A stretch of DNA of 64,000 nt from Phenylobacterium immobile (ATCC 35973) (GTDB lineage: Bacteria; Pseudomonadota; Alphaproteobacteria; Caulobacterales; Caulobacteraceae): positions 1,426,001-1,490,000 of the forward strand of contig NZ_CVJQ01000001.1 in NCBI RefSeq assembly GCF_001375595.1, in the 5' to 3' direction. The notes beneath the pieces are model-generated. The model saw only the letters and a program-made list of their open reading frames with translations, was not told the origin of the DNA and did not search any database. Each line of letters opens with the position of its first letter. Within the stretch, counting starts at the first letter, position 1. Positions 18,485 to 30,491 of the stretch are shown here, piece by piece. The position numbers and the translations under genes were made by a program.

Positions 18485-21400
18485 GTGCCGCCGGCCGTGC
18501 AGAAGGCGGTCCGCCGGACGGCTATCCCCAAGGCCATCGTCGCGATCTGCTTCGGGGTCCTGGTTGTGATCGGCGCCATCCTGGCCGGCGCTCGCTACGG
18601 TGTCCTGTTGCCGCAAGCCCGCGTCATGCTGGAGGCGCGCGCCGATGGATTGAAGATCGGTCGGCTGGGCCGGCTCAAGATCGAGGGCCTGGGCGGCGAC
18701 ATCTGGCGTGATTTCACGATCCGACGCCTGACGATCAGCGACGAAAAGGGAGTCTGGCTGGACGCCCGCGACCTGCGGATGCGCTGGCGCTACGGTGAAC
18801 TGCTGCGCCGTCGCTTCCATGCCGACAGCATCGATGCGCGGATCATCACCATCACGCGACGGCCAACCCTGACGCCGAAGGGCCAGGACCGGGGCCTGCC
18901 GGTCTCGTTCCAGATCGACCGAGGCAGCGCGCGGGTGGGTCTGGATCCGGCCTTCAGTTACCGGCGCGGCGTCTACAACCTGGGCCTGTCGCTCGACGTC
19001 GAGCGCCGGGGCGGCCAGCGGGGCCGCGTCCGCGCGGATTCTGTTTTGCACCCCGGCGACTTCCTCGACGCCACCTTCGACCTCGGCAAGGGCCGGCCCA
19101 TCAAAGTGCGCGTCGACGGCGCCGAGGCCCGTGGCGGCGCATTGGCCGGCGCCCTCGGCTTTTCGCCTGACCAGGCCTTCGCCGTGCGCATCATCGCCGA
19201 TGGCGAAGGCGCCAACGGGGCCTTCAATGCAGTGGCGACGTCAGGAGAGCTCAAGCCCCTCGACGCTTCGGGCGCCTGGACGGCGGCGGGCGGCGAGGCG
19301 CGCGGTCGGTTTCTGCTGGGCGCCTCGGCGCTCACCCAGCGCTACGCTCGCAGGTTCGGGCCAGTCGCCGACTTCACCGTGAGCGGACGCAAGTCCGGCG
19401 CGCTCTACGCCCTGGACGCCCGGATCGCGGCGGACAACCTTAAGTTGGCCGTCCTAGGCCTGGGCGATATTGGACGGCGCCGTGTCGGCCCGGATGGTCT
19501 CCGGCTGGTCCTTGACACGGCTTCCCTGTCACGGGCGGTGTTCAGCCCTGGCCAGGGCCCAACCCTGGGCCAGGGCCGGCTGGCGGGGATCTTGAAGCAA
19601 TCGCCGAAAGGTCTGGCTTTCGCGGGAACCGCCTCGGTGGCCGACCTGTCGTTCGGCGGCTATCGTCTGCAAAGGGTCAGCGGGCCGCTGACCCTGAGGC
19701 GCGATGAAAAGGCGTTGGCGATCCACAGCCAGATCGCCGGGGCCGGAGGCCAAGGTGCAGGTTGGCTCGCGGCGCTGCTGGGCGCCCAGCCGCTCGCAAA
19801 TGTTGACGTCGCGCGGCTCGCGGACGGCCGCCTGCAGTTCAACAACGTGGACGTCACCGGGCAGGGCCTGAAGGTTAGCGTCAGCGGCGGTCGCAGCCTG
19901 CTGGGCGGCCTCACTCTCAAGGGCGAGGCCGCTTTCTCCAACCTGGCCGCCGCCCGGCCCGGTGCGAAGGGGGTGCTCGCCGCCAAGTTTGCGGCGGCGC
20001 AGTCTGGGCCAGCGAAGCCCTGGAACTTGAGCTTGGACGCCCGCGGTGATGGCGTCGCCCTTGGCTACGCTGAAGTTGACCGTCTTCTGGGGCCCAAGCC
20101 GACGCTCGTCGCGCAGGGCGCTGTCGACGGGCGCCGGTTCTCTATCGCCAAGGCCAGTCTGAACGGGGCGGCGCTCCGCGCCGCAGGCGGCGGCGCCTTG
20201 GAACCGACTGGCGCGGCGGCCTTTAAGATCGATTGGAGCGCCGAAGGACCGTTCCGCGCCGGTCCCGTCGAGATCACGGGCCAGGCGAAAGGCACCGGTG
20301 CGCTCACGGGCAAGCTTGATGCGCCGAGACTCGACCTGATGGCTGACGTGGCGGCCCTGGATGTGCCGCGGCTGCCGCTGACCAATGCGCACGTCACCTT
20401 GAGTTTTCTCAGGCAAGCCGATGGGTCCAATGGCCAGATCGCCTTGACCGCCGACAGCCGCTATGGCCCCGCCCGCGCCCGCTCCGATTTCGCCTTCCCG
20501 CAAGGGGGCCTTGATCTTAGCGACCTCGATGTCGACGCCGGCGGCCTGAAAGCGTCCGGCCGCCTGAGCCTACGCCGCAGCGCGCCGTCTGCGGCCGATC
20601 TCCAATTGGTGGTCGCCAAGGGAGCCTTCCTGGATGACGGCCGGATTCAAGGCGTGGTGCAAATCACCGACAGCGCCGTCGGAGCCCGGGCGGTGCTTGA
20701 TCTTTCAGCCGACGACGCGCGACTGCCTGGCCAGACGGTGGTCATGCGCCGGGTGCGCGTCACGGCCGATGGCCCCTTGTCGCGTCTGCCCTATCGGGCG
20801 CAAGGGGACGGCTTCTCCCATCTCGGTCGCTGGAGCCTCGATGGACAGGGCCAACTGGCCGATGAGACGCCAGGTTACGCCCTGACCTTTCAGGGCGGTG
20901 GCCGTTTGGGCGCGCGGCGGCTGCAGACGGCCGAGCCCGCCCTGATCCGTTTTGGCGGTCCGGAAAGCGCAGCGCGGCTGCGGCTCGTGTCGGGCGACGG
21001 CGGGCGGCTGGACCTGGATGGCGGCTGGCGGGGCGAGCAAGCTCAGCTGCGCCTGGAAGCGCGCGGTCTCGGTCTTGGACTTGTCAATGAAGACCTGGAC
21101 GGCAAGTTCGATGCGACGTTGACGGCGCAAGGGCAGGGTGGCCGCCTTGACGGCGCCTTCACCGCCAAGCTCGCGGGGGCGCGTGGCCTGGGCGCCGCCG
21201 CCGACACTGGCATCGACGGCATGCTCAGCGGACGCTTGGCCGACGATACCCTGACGATCACAGGGCAGGCGCTCAATGGTCGTGGGCTGAAGGCGGACGT
21301 CAACCTCGTCTTGCCGACCGAGGCGTCCGCCAAGCCGTTTCGGATCGCCATCGCCCGTCAACGGCCGATGAGCGGCCGGTTCAGCGCCGATGGCGAGGTC

Positions 21401-22651
21401 AGACCGCTCTGGGACTTGCTGGTCGGCGGCGAACGGACCTTGGGTGGGCGCGTCCGGGCGCAGGGCACGTTGTCGGGCACATTGGCGGATCCGCAGGCTG
21501 TCGGCGACCTGACAGTGACCGATGGAAGATTTGACGACGGCCCGACCGGGCTAACGCTCCGCAACCTCGACCTATCGGCCAACCTGGCGCGCGGCGCTGT
21601 CGATATCGTCCAGGCCAGCGCAGTCGATGGAAATGGCGGTTCTGTGAAAGCCGGCGGGCGGATCAGCCTGATGCGGAACGGCGACTCCAGCCTGCGGGTG
21701 GACCTTTCGAACTTCCGGTTGATCGACAACCAGCAGGCCACCGCCTCGGCTACCGGCCAGGCGACGATCGCCCGCGGCGGCGATGGCAAGGTCAAGCTGT
21801 CCGGCGACCTGCGGATCGACCGGGCCGATGTGTCGCCAATTCTGCCCGCGCCGTCGGGCGTGGTCTTGATGGAGGTGGTCGAGAAGAACCGCCCAGCCCG
21901 CCTGATCGCCGCCGAGGCGACCACGCCAGCGCGCGCGGGCGGACCTAGCTGGGCGCTGGACGTCAAGCTGCAGGCGCCCGGCAAGGTCTTCCTGCGGGGC
22001 CGGGGTCTGGACGTCGAGCTGTCGCTGGACTCACGGGTCACCGGGACGACAGCGGCGCCGCAACTCAGTGGCCTCGCACGGGTTGTTCGTGGCGACTACG
22101 AGTTCGCCGGTAAGCGCTTTGACTTCGACGAATCCAGCGTCGTCTATCTTTCCACGCGTCCTGACGCGATCCGGCTCGAGTTGTCGGCGACCCGCGAGGA
22201 TCCCAGCCTGACCGCCGTGGTTCGCATTCGCGGAACAGCGGCGAAGCCCGAGATCGTCTTAACCTCGACGCCGACCCTGCCCAACGACGAGGTGCTCAGT
22301 CAGGTGCTGTTCGGCCGCTCAGCTTCGCAGCTTTCGGCTCTTGAAGCGGCGCAACTGGCCTCGGCGCTGTCAGCCATGGCGGGCGGCGGCGGGCTCGACG
22401 TGATCGGCAATCTGCGCGCTTTCGCCCGGCTGGACCGCCTGTCCATCGGCGGCGGCGACGCGCAGGCGGGCATGACGGTGTCGGGCGGCAAATACCTGAC
22501 CGACGACGTCTATCTGGAGCTCACCGGCGGCGGCCGGGAAGGCCCGTCGGCCCAGGTGGAATGGCGCATCCGCCGCACGCTGTCGATCCTGTCGCGCCTC
22601 GGCGACCAGAGCGGCGGCAAACTCGCGGTCCGCTGGAAGCGGGACTACTAG
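18485..22651 (+). CDS. tamB: TamB-like translocation/assembly protein
   Basis: This large AsmA/TamB-type protein (1,388 residues from GTG 18485) partners TamA, spanning from inner to outer membrane and implicated in outer-membrane protein insertion and phospholipid transport. It has an N-terminal membrane anchor (about residues 18-40, AIVAICFGVLVVIGAIL), a long beta-rich region and a C-terminal DUF490 domain (about the last 330 residues) including RGDYEFAGKRFDFDESSVVYL and DEVLSQVLFGRSASQLS. A TTG at 18458 overlapping the tamA stop is the alternative start. An open frame continues back to 17921 inside tamA, but that extension is out-of-frame tamA and is rejected. Confidence 0.92.
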   Translation: MPPAVQKAVRRTAIPKAIVAICFGVLVVIGAILAGARYGVLLPQARVMLEARADGLKIGRLGRLKIEGLGGDIWRDFTIRRLTISDEKGVWLDARDLRMRWRYGELLRRRFHADSIDARIITITRRPTLTPKGQDRGLPVSFQIDRGSARVGLDPAFSYRRGVYNLGLSLDVERRGGQRGRVRADSVLHPGDFLDATFDLGKGRPIKVRVDGAEARGGALAGALGFSPDQAFAVRIIADGEGANGAFNAVATSGELKPLDASGAWTAAGGEARGRFLLGASALTQRYARRFGPVADFTVSGRKSGALYALDARIAADNLKLAVLGLGDIGRRRVGPDGLRLVLDTASLSRAVFSPGQGPTLGQGRLAGILKQSPKGLAFAGTASVADLSFGGYRLQRVSGPLTLRRDEKALAIHSQIAGAGGQGAGWLAALLGAQPLANVDVARLADGRLQFNNVDVTGQGLKVSVSGGRSLLGGLTLKGEAAFSNLAAARPGAKGVLAAKFAAAQSGPAKPWNLSLDARGDGVALGYAEVDRLLGPKPTLVAQGAVDGRRFSIAKASLNGAALRAAGGGALEPTGAAAFKIDWSAEGPFRAGPVEITGQAKGTGALTGKLDAPRLDLMADVAALDVPRLPLTNAHVTLSFLRQADGSNGQIALTADSRYGPARARSDFAFPQGGLDLSDLDVDAGGLKASGRLSLRRSAPSAADLQLVVAKGAFLDDGRIQGVVQITDSAVGARAVLDLSADDARLPGQTVVMRRVRVTADGPLSRLPYRAQGDGFSHLGRWSLDGQGQLADETPGYALTFQGGGRLGARRLQTAEPALIRFGGPESAARLRLVSGDGGRLDLDGGWRGEQAQLRLEARGLGLGLVNEDLDGKFDATLTAQGQGGRLDGAFTAKLAGARGLGAAADTGIDGMLSGRLADDTLTITGQALNGRGLKADVNLVLPTEASAKPFRIAIARQRPMSGRFSADGEVRPLWDLLVGGERTLGGRVRAQGTLSGTLADPQAVGDLTVTDGRFDDGPTGLTLRNLDLSANLARGAVDIVQASAVDGNGGSVKAGGRISLMRNGDSSLRVDLSNFRLIDNQQATASATGQATIARGGDGKVKLSGDLRIDRADVSPILPAPSGVVLMEVVEKNRPARLIAAEATTPARAGGPSWALDVKLQAPGKVFLRGRGLDVELSLDSRVTGTTAAPQLSGLARVVRGDYEFAGKRFDFDESSVVYLSTRPDAIRLELSATREDPSLTAVVRIRGTAAKPEIVLTSTPTLPNDEVLSQVLFGRSASQLSALEAAQLASALSAMAGGGGLDVIGNLRAFARLDRLSIGGGDAQAGMTVSGGKYLTDDVYLELTGGGREGPSAQVEWRIRRTLSILSRLGDQSGGKLAVRWKRDY

Positions 22652-22654
22652 GGG

Positions 22655-22984
22655 CTAGTGCCCGATGCGCGGGTGCAGGGTGTATTGCACGCCGTCGAAA
22701 GACTGGAAGATCTGGCTGGCTTGCGGATGGCCGACCGGCTCACCCGTATCGTCCAACACGAGGTTCTGCTCGGAGACGTAGGCGACGTAGGCGCTTTCCT
22801 CGTTCTCAGCGAGCAGATGATAGAAGGGCTGGTCCTTCTTGGGGCGGACGCGCTCGGGAATCGAAAGCCAATATTCCTCGGTGTTGCTGAAGGTCGGGTC
22901 GACGTCAAAGATCACCCCGCGAAACGGGTAGATGCGATGACGCACGAGCTGGCCGATCGAGTATTTCGCGAGATGGGAAGGCAT
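22655..22984 (-). CDS. hspQ: Heat shock protein HspQ
   Basis: HspQ (YccV/hemimethylated-DNA-binding family) is a small regulator; in enterobacteria it enhances Lon-dependent proteolysis. The 109-residue product has the full family signature: KYSIGQLVRHRIYPFRGVIFDVDPTFSNTEEYW, then QPFYHLLAENEESAYVAYVSEQNL and a C-terminal GHPQASQIFQSFDG. I start at ATG 22984; the frame is open to 23188 but the extension has no family similarity. It is convergent with tamB and ends 3 bases after it. Confidence 0.93.
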   Translation of the reverse strand: MPSHLAKYSIGQLVRHRIYPFRGVIFDVDPTFSNTEEYWLSIPERVRPKKDQPFYHLLAENEESAYVAYVSEQNLVLDDTGEPVGHPQASQIFQSFDGVQYTLHPRIGH

Positions 22985-23172
22985 GCTGAATCTTTTACGA
23001 CGCGTCCGCTGAACGCCGGCTGAATTTAGCCGCCCAGCCCGCGCATTCAAGCGCTGGCGGTCGCGCTGGCCGTTCCGCCGGCGCTTATGCTTCCGTTTTG
23101 TGAAGGCTGGCTCTAAGGTTTCCGGCAACTCAGGGGCCCTATCGTGGGCCGCCTGCAAAGCCGAGCACAGCA

Positions 23173-24279
23173 ATGAACGAGGCGCCAAGCGCCCCCCGCG
23201 CGTCTCAGGATGCGCCCCTGGACGGGGGCCAGGGCAGGGGGCAAGGCCGGTCGGCCGCTGATGGGCCGTGCTACGCCGCCCTTGACCTGGGCACGAACAA
23301 TTGCCGGCTGCTGATCGCTACACCAGGCGGCGGCGACTGCGGCTTCCGCGTTGTTGAAGCCTATTCACGGATCGTGCGGCTGGGCGAAGGCCTGACGCAG
23401 AGCGGCCGTCTCTCCGAGGCGGCGATGGATCGCGCGCTCGCCGCTTTGAAGATCAGTGCTGAGAAGGTGCGCCGCCGCCGTGTCGTCCGGCTGCGCGCCA
23501 TCGCCACCCAGGCCTGCCGCATCGCAGAGAACGGCGCGGAATTTGTCGAGCGGGTCGCCGCCGAAACTGGCCTGCGCCTGCAGGTGATCTCGCCGCAGGA
23601 GGAGGCGCGGCTGTCCGTCGCCGGGTGCCTTAACCTATTGGATCGCCAATCCAGCGCCGCCCTTGTTGTCGATGTCGGCGGCGGCTCCACCGAGTTGTCG
23701 TGGTTGAACTTGGAGGGGGCGCCGCCGACTGGCACGCCGCCGCTCAAAGCTTGGCTGTCTGTGCCGATCGGGGTGGTCACCCTCGCGGAGCGATTCCCGG
23801 AGGGCGATTCGCCGCCTGATGCCTGGTATCGCCAGATGGTGGATGCCGTGAAATCTAAGATCGCCGCCTTCGAGCGGGCCGAAACATTGAGGCCTGTGTT
23901 CGAGGCCGATCAAGCTCACCTCATCGGCACCTCCGGGGCGATCACGAGCCTGGCGGGTTTGCACCTGAAGCTGCCGCGCTACGACCGCAACCGTGTCGAT
24001 GGCGTCTGGATGCGCCGAAGCGATTGCGAGGCGACGGCTGACCGCTTGCGCGCCATGACCGCGGCGGAACGCGCCCAGGAGCCGTGCATCGGTCCCGATC
24101 GCGCCGACCTTGTCCTGGCGGGCGCGGCGATCCTTCAGGCGGTGCAAGAACTCTGGCCGTGCAACCGCGTGCGCGTCGCCGACCGTGGCCTGCGCGAAGG
24201 CCTGTTGATGTCTTTGATGGCCGAACGAGGCGAGCGGCGTCGACGTCGGCGTCGGCCCGCCCAACGTAAGGCAGCTTAA
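23173..24279 (+). CDS. ppx: Exopolyphosphatase / pppGpp phosphatase family protein
   Basis: The 368-residue protein belongs to the Ppx/GppA family, which hydrolyses inorganic polyphosphate or pppGpp. The ASKHA-fold motifs are present: phosphate-1 ALDLGTNNCRLLIA, the catalytic glutamate in SPQEEARLS, phosphate-2 VVDVGGGSTELSW and the adenosine-like GTSGAITSLAG. It is the short form without the long C-terminal HD region of E. coli Ppx. An acidic/Pro-rich 30-residue N-terminus and a basic tail (RRRRRRPAQR) flank the core. rlmE begins 3 bases downstream, so the two are cotranscribed. Substrate preference cannot be decided from sequence. Confidence 0.9.
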   Translation: MNEAPSAPRASQDAPLDGGQGRGQGRSAADGPCYAALDLGTNNCRLLIATPGGGDCGFRVVEAYSRIVRLGEGLTQSGRLSEAAMDRALAALKISAEKVRRRRVVRLRAIATQACRIAENGAEFVERVAAETGLRLQVISPQEEARLSVAGCLNLLDRQSSAALVVDVGGGSTELSWLNLEGAPPTGTPPLKAWLSVPIGVVTLAERFPEGDSPPDAWYRQMVDAVKSKIAAFERAETLRPVFEADQAHLIGTSGAITSLAGLHLKLPRYDRNRVDGVWMRRSDCEATADRLRAMTAAERAQEPCIGPDRADLVLAGAAILQAVQELWPCNRVRVADRGLREGLLMSLMAERGERRRRRRRPAQRKAA

Positions 24280-24281
24280 GC

Positions 24282-24989
24282 ATGGCTGAAGAACCGCCCC
24301 GCAAACGCATGGTGCGCGCGCCGACCCGCGGCTCCGATGATGCGCGCGCCACACCCGCCCGCCTGAAGACCGCCCATAAGCGTACGCCGTCCCAACAGGC
24401 CTGGCTGGAGCGGCAGATCAACGATCCCTTCGCCGCCAAGGCCCGCGCCCACGGTTATCGGAGCCGCGCGGCCTACAAGCTGACGGAGCTTGACGACCGC
24501 CTGCGGCTTCTGAAGCCCGGCGCGCGCATCGTCGACCTCGGTCTGGCGCCGGGCGGCTGGACCCAGGTCGCCATCGAGCGCGGCGTCACTCAGATCGTCG
24601 GCGTCGACCTCCTGCCGGTCGACCCGCTGCCGCCCGCCAAGATCCTGCAGATGGATTTTACCGATCCCAGCTGTGGGCCAATGCTGATCGACCTTCTGGG
24701 CGGGCCCCCGGATGCAGTGCTCTCCGACATGGCGCCGAACACCGTCGGCCATCGGCAGACCGATCACTTGCGGATTGTGGGGTTGGTGGAGGCCGGCGCG
24801 GATTTCGCCGTCGAGGTGCTGCGACCGGGCGGTGTCTTCGTGGCCAAGGCCTTCCAGGGCGGTGAGACCGCCGAGGTGATCGCCAAGCTCAAGCGCGCGT
24901 TCGCGGATGTCCGCACACTGAAGCCGAAGGCCAGCCGCGCCGACAGTTCCGAGATCTATCTGGCCGCCACCGGCTTCAAGGGGCGCTGA
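24282..24989 (+). CDS. rlmE: 23S rRNA 2'-O-methyltransferase RlmE
   Basis: RlmE (RrmJ/FtsJ) methylates U2552 of 23S rRNA using S-adenosylmethionine, a late step in 50S assembly. The 235-residue product has the K-D-K-E catalytic tetrad in SRAAYKL, SDMAPNT, FVAKAFQGG and SSEIYL, and the SAM-binding IVDLGLAPGGWTQVA. An N-terminal basic extension of about 45 residues precedes the core, as in other alphaproteobacteria. ATG 24282 follows the ppx stop by two bases. Confidence 0.95.
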   Translation: MAEEPPRKRMVRAPTRGSDDARATPARLKTAHKRTPSQQAWLERQINDPFAAKARAHGYRSRAAYKLTELDDRLRLLKPGARIVDLGLAPGGWTQVAIERGVTQIVGVDLLPVDPLPPAKILQMDFTDPSCGPMLIDLLGGPPDAVLSDMAPNTVGHRQTDHLRIVGLVEAGADFAVEVLRPGGVFVAKAFQGGETAEVIAKLKRAFADVRTLKPKASRADSSEIYLAATGFKGR

Positions 24990-25100
24990 GCGAACCTCCG
25001 CCTTGGGATGAACCTGTCGCTGACCTGCGGGTTCAGGCTGGGTTCACGCAAGACCTGTCATTCCATAGGTCCAGGAATGAACTGGTAGGAGAGTTCCACC

Positions 25101-25643
25101 ATGAAGAAGCATCTGGTCTATGCCGTCGCCGCACTGGCGACTGCGGCCGCCCCGCTCGCCGCCTCGGCGCAGCCCTGGAACGGCCAGGAACGCCGTGAAG
25201 ACCGCCGCGAACTGCGCGAGGATCGCCGTGATCTCCGCGACACTCAGCGCGACGCCCGCCGCGATGGCTACATCAGCGGTCGCGAACAACGCGAAATCCG
25301 CGATGATCGTCGCGATGTCCGTCAGAGCCAGCGTGAGGTTCGTTTCAACCGCGCCCGCGCCGACACCTGGCGGGGCCGCAATGAGTGGCGCGACTATCGC
25401 GGCGCGCGTTCCGGCTATTGGTACGCCCCTGGCTACGGCTATCGTCCTGTAGCCCGTGGTAATGTCTGGCGCCAAGGCGCGTACGTGCCCCGCGCGTATC
25501 GCAGCTACTACGTCCAGGACCCGTACTACTACGGCCTGCGCGCGGCGCCTCCCGGCCAGCGCTGGGTCTACGCCGACGGCAACTTCGTGCTGATGGCCGT
25601 GGCCACCGGTCTGATCGCCTCGGTGATCGCCAACCAGTACTGA
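25101..25643 (+). CDS. RcnB-like periplasmic protein
   Basis: The 180-residue product has a signal peptide ([23 protein letters not shown], cleaved near residue 23) and an AGGAGAG ribosome-binding site. Residues 28-90 are a highly charged Arg/Asp/Glu repeat ([17 protein letters not shown]...) expected to be helical. The C-terminus ([35 protein letters not shown]) matches the RcnB family, whose E. coli founder affects nickel and cobalt homeostasis. Metal binding here is not shown by the sequence. Its own intrinsic terminator follows. Confidence 0.85.
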   Translation: MKKHLVYAVAALATAAAPLAASAQPWNGQERREDRRELREDRRDLRDTQRDARRDGYISGREQREIRDDRRDVRQSQREVRFNRARADTWRGRNEWRDYRGARSGYWYAPGYGYRPVARGNVWRQGAYVPRAYRSYYVQDPYYYGLRAAPPGQRWVYADGNFVLMAVATGLIASVIANQY

Positions 25644-25664
25644 GATCCGATCACGTTCAGAGGA

Positions 25665-27230
<1,566 letters not shown>

Positions 27231-27233
27231 GGC

Positions 27234-27632
27234 TTGACCTCACCGCTCGAGATCAAGCTCCTGGGATTGGCGGCGCTACTGGGGTTCGTCCAACTGATGT
27301 GGGCCGCGGTCGCCGCGCGTCGCAGCGGCCAGGACCTGAAGTGGGCCGGCGGCTCGCGCGATGACGAACGTCCGGTCGGCGTGGTCGCGGCGCGGCTGAA
27401 GCGCGCCTTTGCGAACTTCATGGAGACCTTCCCCCTGTTCGCCGTGGCGATCCTGGCCTGCGCCGTCACCGACCGCTTCGGCTCGCTCACGGCCTGGGGT
27501 TCGGTGCTCTATGTCGCCGCCCGCGCTGTCTATGCGCCGCTCTACGCCTCGGGCGTGGCGCTGGTGCGCAGCATGGCGTGGGGCGCCGGCGTCGTCGGCC
27601 TGTTGATGGTCATCGCCGCGATTTTCGTCTGA
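27234..27632 (+). CDS. MAPEG family membrane protein
   Basis: The 132-residue protein has four hydrophobic segments (about residues 6-25, 62-80, 86-104, 112-131) and the MAPEG core RLKRAFANFMETFPLFAVAIL and ALYASGVALVRSMAWG-like C-terminus. MAPEG members are membrane enzymes of eicosanoid/glutathione metabolism in eukaryotes; bacterial roles are mostly unknown. It starts with TTG 27234 only three bases after guaB, in the same operon. Confidence 0.88.
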   Translation: MTSPLEIKLLGLAALLGFVQLMWAAVAARRSGQDLKWAGGSRDDERPVGVVAARLKRAFANFMETFPLFAVAILACAVTDRFGSLTAWGSVLYVAARAVYAPLYASGVALVRSMAWGAGVVGLLMVIAAIFV

Positions 27633-27641
27633 GCCGCCGGG

Positions 27642-28919
27642 GTGCGTGACGCCGGGCGGCTCGCCGCAGCCATCGAGGTCCTTGAGGACATCGAGACCCG
27701 CCACCGGCCGGTGCGCATGGCCTTGAAGAACTGGGGCGAGCGTTCTCGGTTCGCCGGTTCAAAGGACCGCGCCTGGGTTTCCGGTCTGGTGCTGGACGTC
27801 CTTCGCCGCCGCAGGTCCCTGGGCTGGCGGATGGGCGACGACAGCGCCCGCGCCGCGGCGCTGGCCGCACTGGCCATCATCTGGGATTGGCCGGTCGATC
27901 GGGTCGCCGAGGCGGCGGGTGAAGAACCCCACGGGATCGGCGCCCTGACTGAGGCCGAGGTCGCCGCCCTTGCTGCGCCGAAGGATCTGGCGGCGGCGCC
28001 GGTCGCCGTTCAGGCGGATGTCCCCGACTGGCTCGAGCCGTCGTTGAGGCGGGTCTATGGCGACGGCGTTGCCAGCGAGGGCGCGGCCCTGGCCGAACGC
28101 GCGCCGGTGGACCTGCGCGCCAACCTGCTGAAGACCGATCCTGAGCGCGCCCTGAAGGCGCTGGCCCCGCTCCACGCCGCGCCGGCGGGAATCTTGCCCA
28201 CCGCCATGCGGATCGCTGCGCCTGACGCCGCCGACCGGTCTGGCTCGGTAGAGACCATCCCGGCCTTCTCCAAGGGCTGGTTCGAAGTGCAGGACCTGGG
28301 CTCGCAGGTCGCCGCCTCGGCGGCGGGCGATGTGAAGGGCAAGCAGGTGCTTGATCTCTGCGCCGGCGGCGGTGGCAAGACCCTGGCCCTGGCGGCGGCC
28401 ATGGGCAACACCGGCCAGGTCTACGCCTATGACAGCGAGGCGCGCCGTCTGGCCGACACCATCCGTCGCGCCGATCGGGCCGGCGTGCGTAATCTGCAGA
28501 TCCGCTCGCCAGTCAATCCGGACCCGTTGAAGGGCCTGGAAGGGAAGATGGACGTCGTTTTCATCGACGTGCCCTGCAGCGGTTCCGGCGCCTGGCGCCG
28601 CCACCCCGACACCAAATGGCGGCTGAAGCCGGAGACGCTGGCCCAACGGATGGCCGACCAGGACAGCGTGCTGGACGCCGGCGCCACGTTCACCAAGCCT
28701 GGCGGCAGGTTGGTCTATGTCACCTGCTCGCTTCTGCCTGAGGAGAACGAGGATCGCGTTGAAGGTTTCCTGGCTCGCACGCCTGGCTTCACGGCGCGTC
28801 CAGCAACGGCCGATCCTGAACTAAAATCCCGCCTGACGGCGCAGGGATATCTGCGCCTTTCGCCCTTGAGTTCCGGCACCGACGGTTTCTTCGTCGCGGT
28901 GCTGGAGCGCGCCGCCTGA
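27642..28919 (+). CDS. RsmB/NOP-family rRNA cytosine-5 methyltransferase
   Basis: The 425-residue product has an N-terminal NusB-like helical domain (about residues 1-130) followed by an m5C-methyltransferase domain. SAM-binding VLDLCAGGGGKTLALAAAMG and the two cysteines of the catalytic pair, in FIDVPCSGSGAWRRHPDTKW and LVYVTCSLLPEENE, are intact. The substrate is probably 16S rRNA as for RsmB, but the position cannot be told. The start is GTG 27642, nine bases after the MAPEG gene; guaA follows after nine bases. Confidence 0.93.
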   Translation: MRDAGRLAAAIEVLEDIETRHRPVRMALKNWGERSRFAGSKDRAWVSGLVLDVLRRRRSLGWRMGDDSARAAALAALAIIWDWPVDRVAEAAGEEPHGIGALTEAEVAALAAPKDLAAAPVAVQADVPDWLEPSLRRVYGDGVASEGAALAERAPVDLRANLLKTDPERALKALAPLHAAPAGILPTAMRIAAPDAADRSGSVETIPAFSKGWFEVQDLGSQVAASAAGDVKGKQVLDLCAGGGGKTLALAAAMGNTGQVYAYDSEARRLADTIRRADRAGVRNLQIRSPVNPDPLKGLEGKMDVVFIDVPCSGSGAWRRHPDTKWRLKPETLAQRMADQDSVLDAGATFTKPGGRLVYVTCSLLPEENEDRVEGFLARTPGFTARPATADPELKSRLTAQGYLRLSPLSSGTDGFFVAVLERAA

Positions 28920-28928
28920 CGAGAAACC

Positions 28929-30491
28929 ATGACCGACATGCCCGCACACGAACGCGTCCTGATCGTCGATTTCGGCAGCCAGGTGACTCAGCTCATCGCG
29001 CGGCGCCTGCGCGAAAGCGGGGTGTTCTGCGAGATCCACCCCTACGACAAGGTCGACGCCATGCTGGACGCCTTCGCGCCCAAGGCGGTGATTCTTTCCG
29101 GCGGCCCGGCCAGCGTCCATGAGGCCCATAGCCCGTCGGCGCCGCAGCGCATCTTCGAGCTCGGCGTGCCGGTGCTGGGCATCTGCTACGGCGAAATGAC
29201 CATGTGCGCCCAACTAGGCGGCCAGGTGGAGGGCGGCCACGACCGCGAATTCGGCCGCGCCGAAATTAGGATCGCGCAGGAATCTCCCTTGCTGGACGGC
29301 CTGGGAGAGCCCGGTTCGGACGAAACCGTCTGGATGAGTCATGGCGACAAGATCACCGCCATCCCGGAAGGCTTCCACGTCGTCGCCACCTCCGAGGGCA
29401 GCCCCTATGCCGTGATCGCCGACGAGGGACGCCGCTTCTATGGCATCCAGTTCCACCCCGAGGTCGCCCACACCCCGCGCGGCGCGCTGATCCTGCGCAA
29501 CTTCACCCACGGTATCGCCGGGCTGAAGGGCGACTGGACCATGGCCGCGTTCCGCGACGAGATGGTCGCCAAGATTCGCGCCCAGGTCGGAACCGAGAAG
29601 GTGATCTGCGGTCTGTCCGGCGGCGTCGACAGCTCCGTGGCCGCCGTCCTGATCCACGAGGCGATCGGCGATCAGCTGACCTGCGTCTTCGTCGACACCG
29701 GCCTGCTGCGCAAGGATGAGGGCCAGCAGGTCGTCACCATGTTCCGAGACCACTACAATATTCCGCTCGTACATGTTGATGCATCGAAGGATTTCCTGGG
29801 CGCCCTGGCGGGCGTCAGCGACCCTGAGACCAAGCGCAAGACGATCGGCAAGCTCTTCATCGACGTGTTCGACCGCGAATCCGCCAAGATTGATGGCGCA
29901 ACCTTCCTGGCCCAGGGCACCCTCTATCCAGACGTGATTGAGAGCGTCTCGGCCAGCGGCGGCCCCTCCGCCGTGATCAAGAGCCACCACAATGTCGGTG
30001 GCCTGCCGGACTATATGAAGCTGAAGCTGGTCGAGCCCCTGCGCGAGCTCTTCAAGGACGAAGTCCGCAAGCTGGGCGTCGAACTGGGATTGCCGCCGGC
30101 GTTCGTCGGCCGCCATCCGTTTCCGGGGCCCGGCCTGGCCATCCGCATCCCAGGCGAGATCACGCCTGAGAAGGTCGCGGTGCTGCAACAGGCCGACGCC
30201 ATCTACCTGGACGAAATCCGAAAGGCTGGCCTCTATGACGCCATCTGGCAGGCCTTCGCCGTTCTGCTGCCGGTCAAGACGGTCGGTGTGATGGGAGATG
30301 CCCGGACCTACGAAGACGTTCTGGCCCTGCGCGCCGTCACCTCGACGGACGGCATGACCGCCGACTTCTTTGAGTTCCCCTGGGAGGTGCTGGGTCGCTG
30401 CGCCACACGGATCATAAACGAGGTCCGCGGCGTGAATCGGGTCGTCTACGACGTGACGTCGAAGCCTCCGGGCACGATCGAGTGGGAATGA
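28929..30491 (+). CDS. guaA: GMP synthase (glutamine-hydrolysing)
   Basis: GuaA aminates XMP to GMP. The 520-residue enzyme has a class I glutamine amidotransferase domain (about 1-200; nucleophile Cys in GICYGEMT, His and Glu in QFHPEVAHT), the ATP-pyrophosphatase domain (P-loop [10 protein letters not shown]) and the C-terminal dimerisation domain ending [11 protein letters not shown]. Its 3' end is a recognised chromosomal integration site for genomic islands; a tyrosine integrase gene begins 293 bases downstream, so the intact final codons may be regenerated from an attachment site. Confidence 0.97.
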   Translation: MTDMPAHERVLIVDFGSQVTQLIARRLRESGVFCEIHPYDKVDAMLDAFAPKAVILSGGPASVHEAHSPSAPQRIFELGVPVLGICYGEMTMCAQLGGQVEGGHDREFGRAEIRIAQESPLLDGLGEPGSDETVWMSHGDKITAIPEGFHVVATSEGSPYAVIADEGRRFYGIQFHPEVAHTPRGALILRNFTHGIAGLKGDWTMAAFRDEMVAKIRAQVGTEKVICGLSGGVDSSVAAVLIHEAIGDQLTCVFVDTGLLRKDEGQQVVTMFRDHYNIPLVHVDASKDFLGALAGVSDPETKRKTIGKLFIDVFDRESAKIDGATFLAQGTLYPDVIESVSASGGPSAVIKSHHNVGGLPDYMKLKLVEPLRELFKDEVRKLGVELGLPPAFVGRHPFPGPGLAIRIPGEITPEKVAVLQQADAIYLDEIRKAGLYDAIWQAFAVLLPVKTVGVMGDARTYEDVLALRAVTSTDGMTADFFEFPWEVLGRCATRIINEVRGVNRVVYDVTSKPPGTIEWE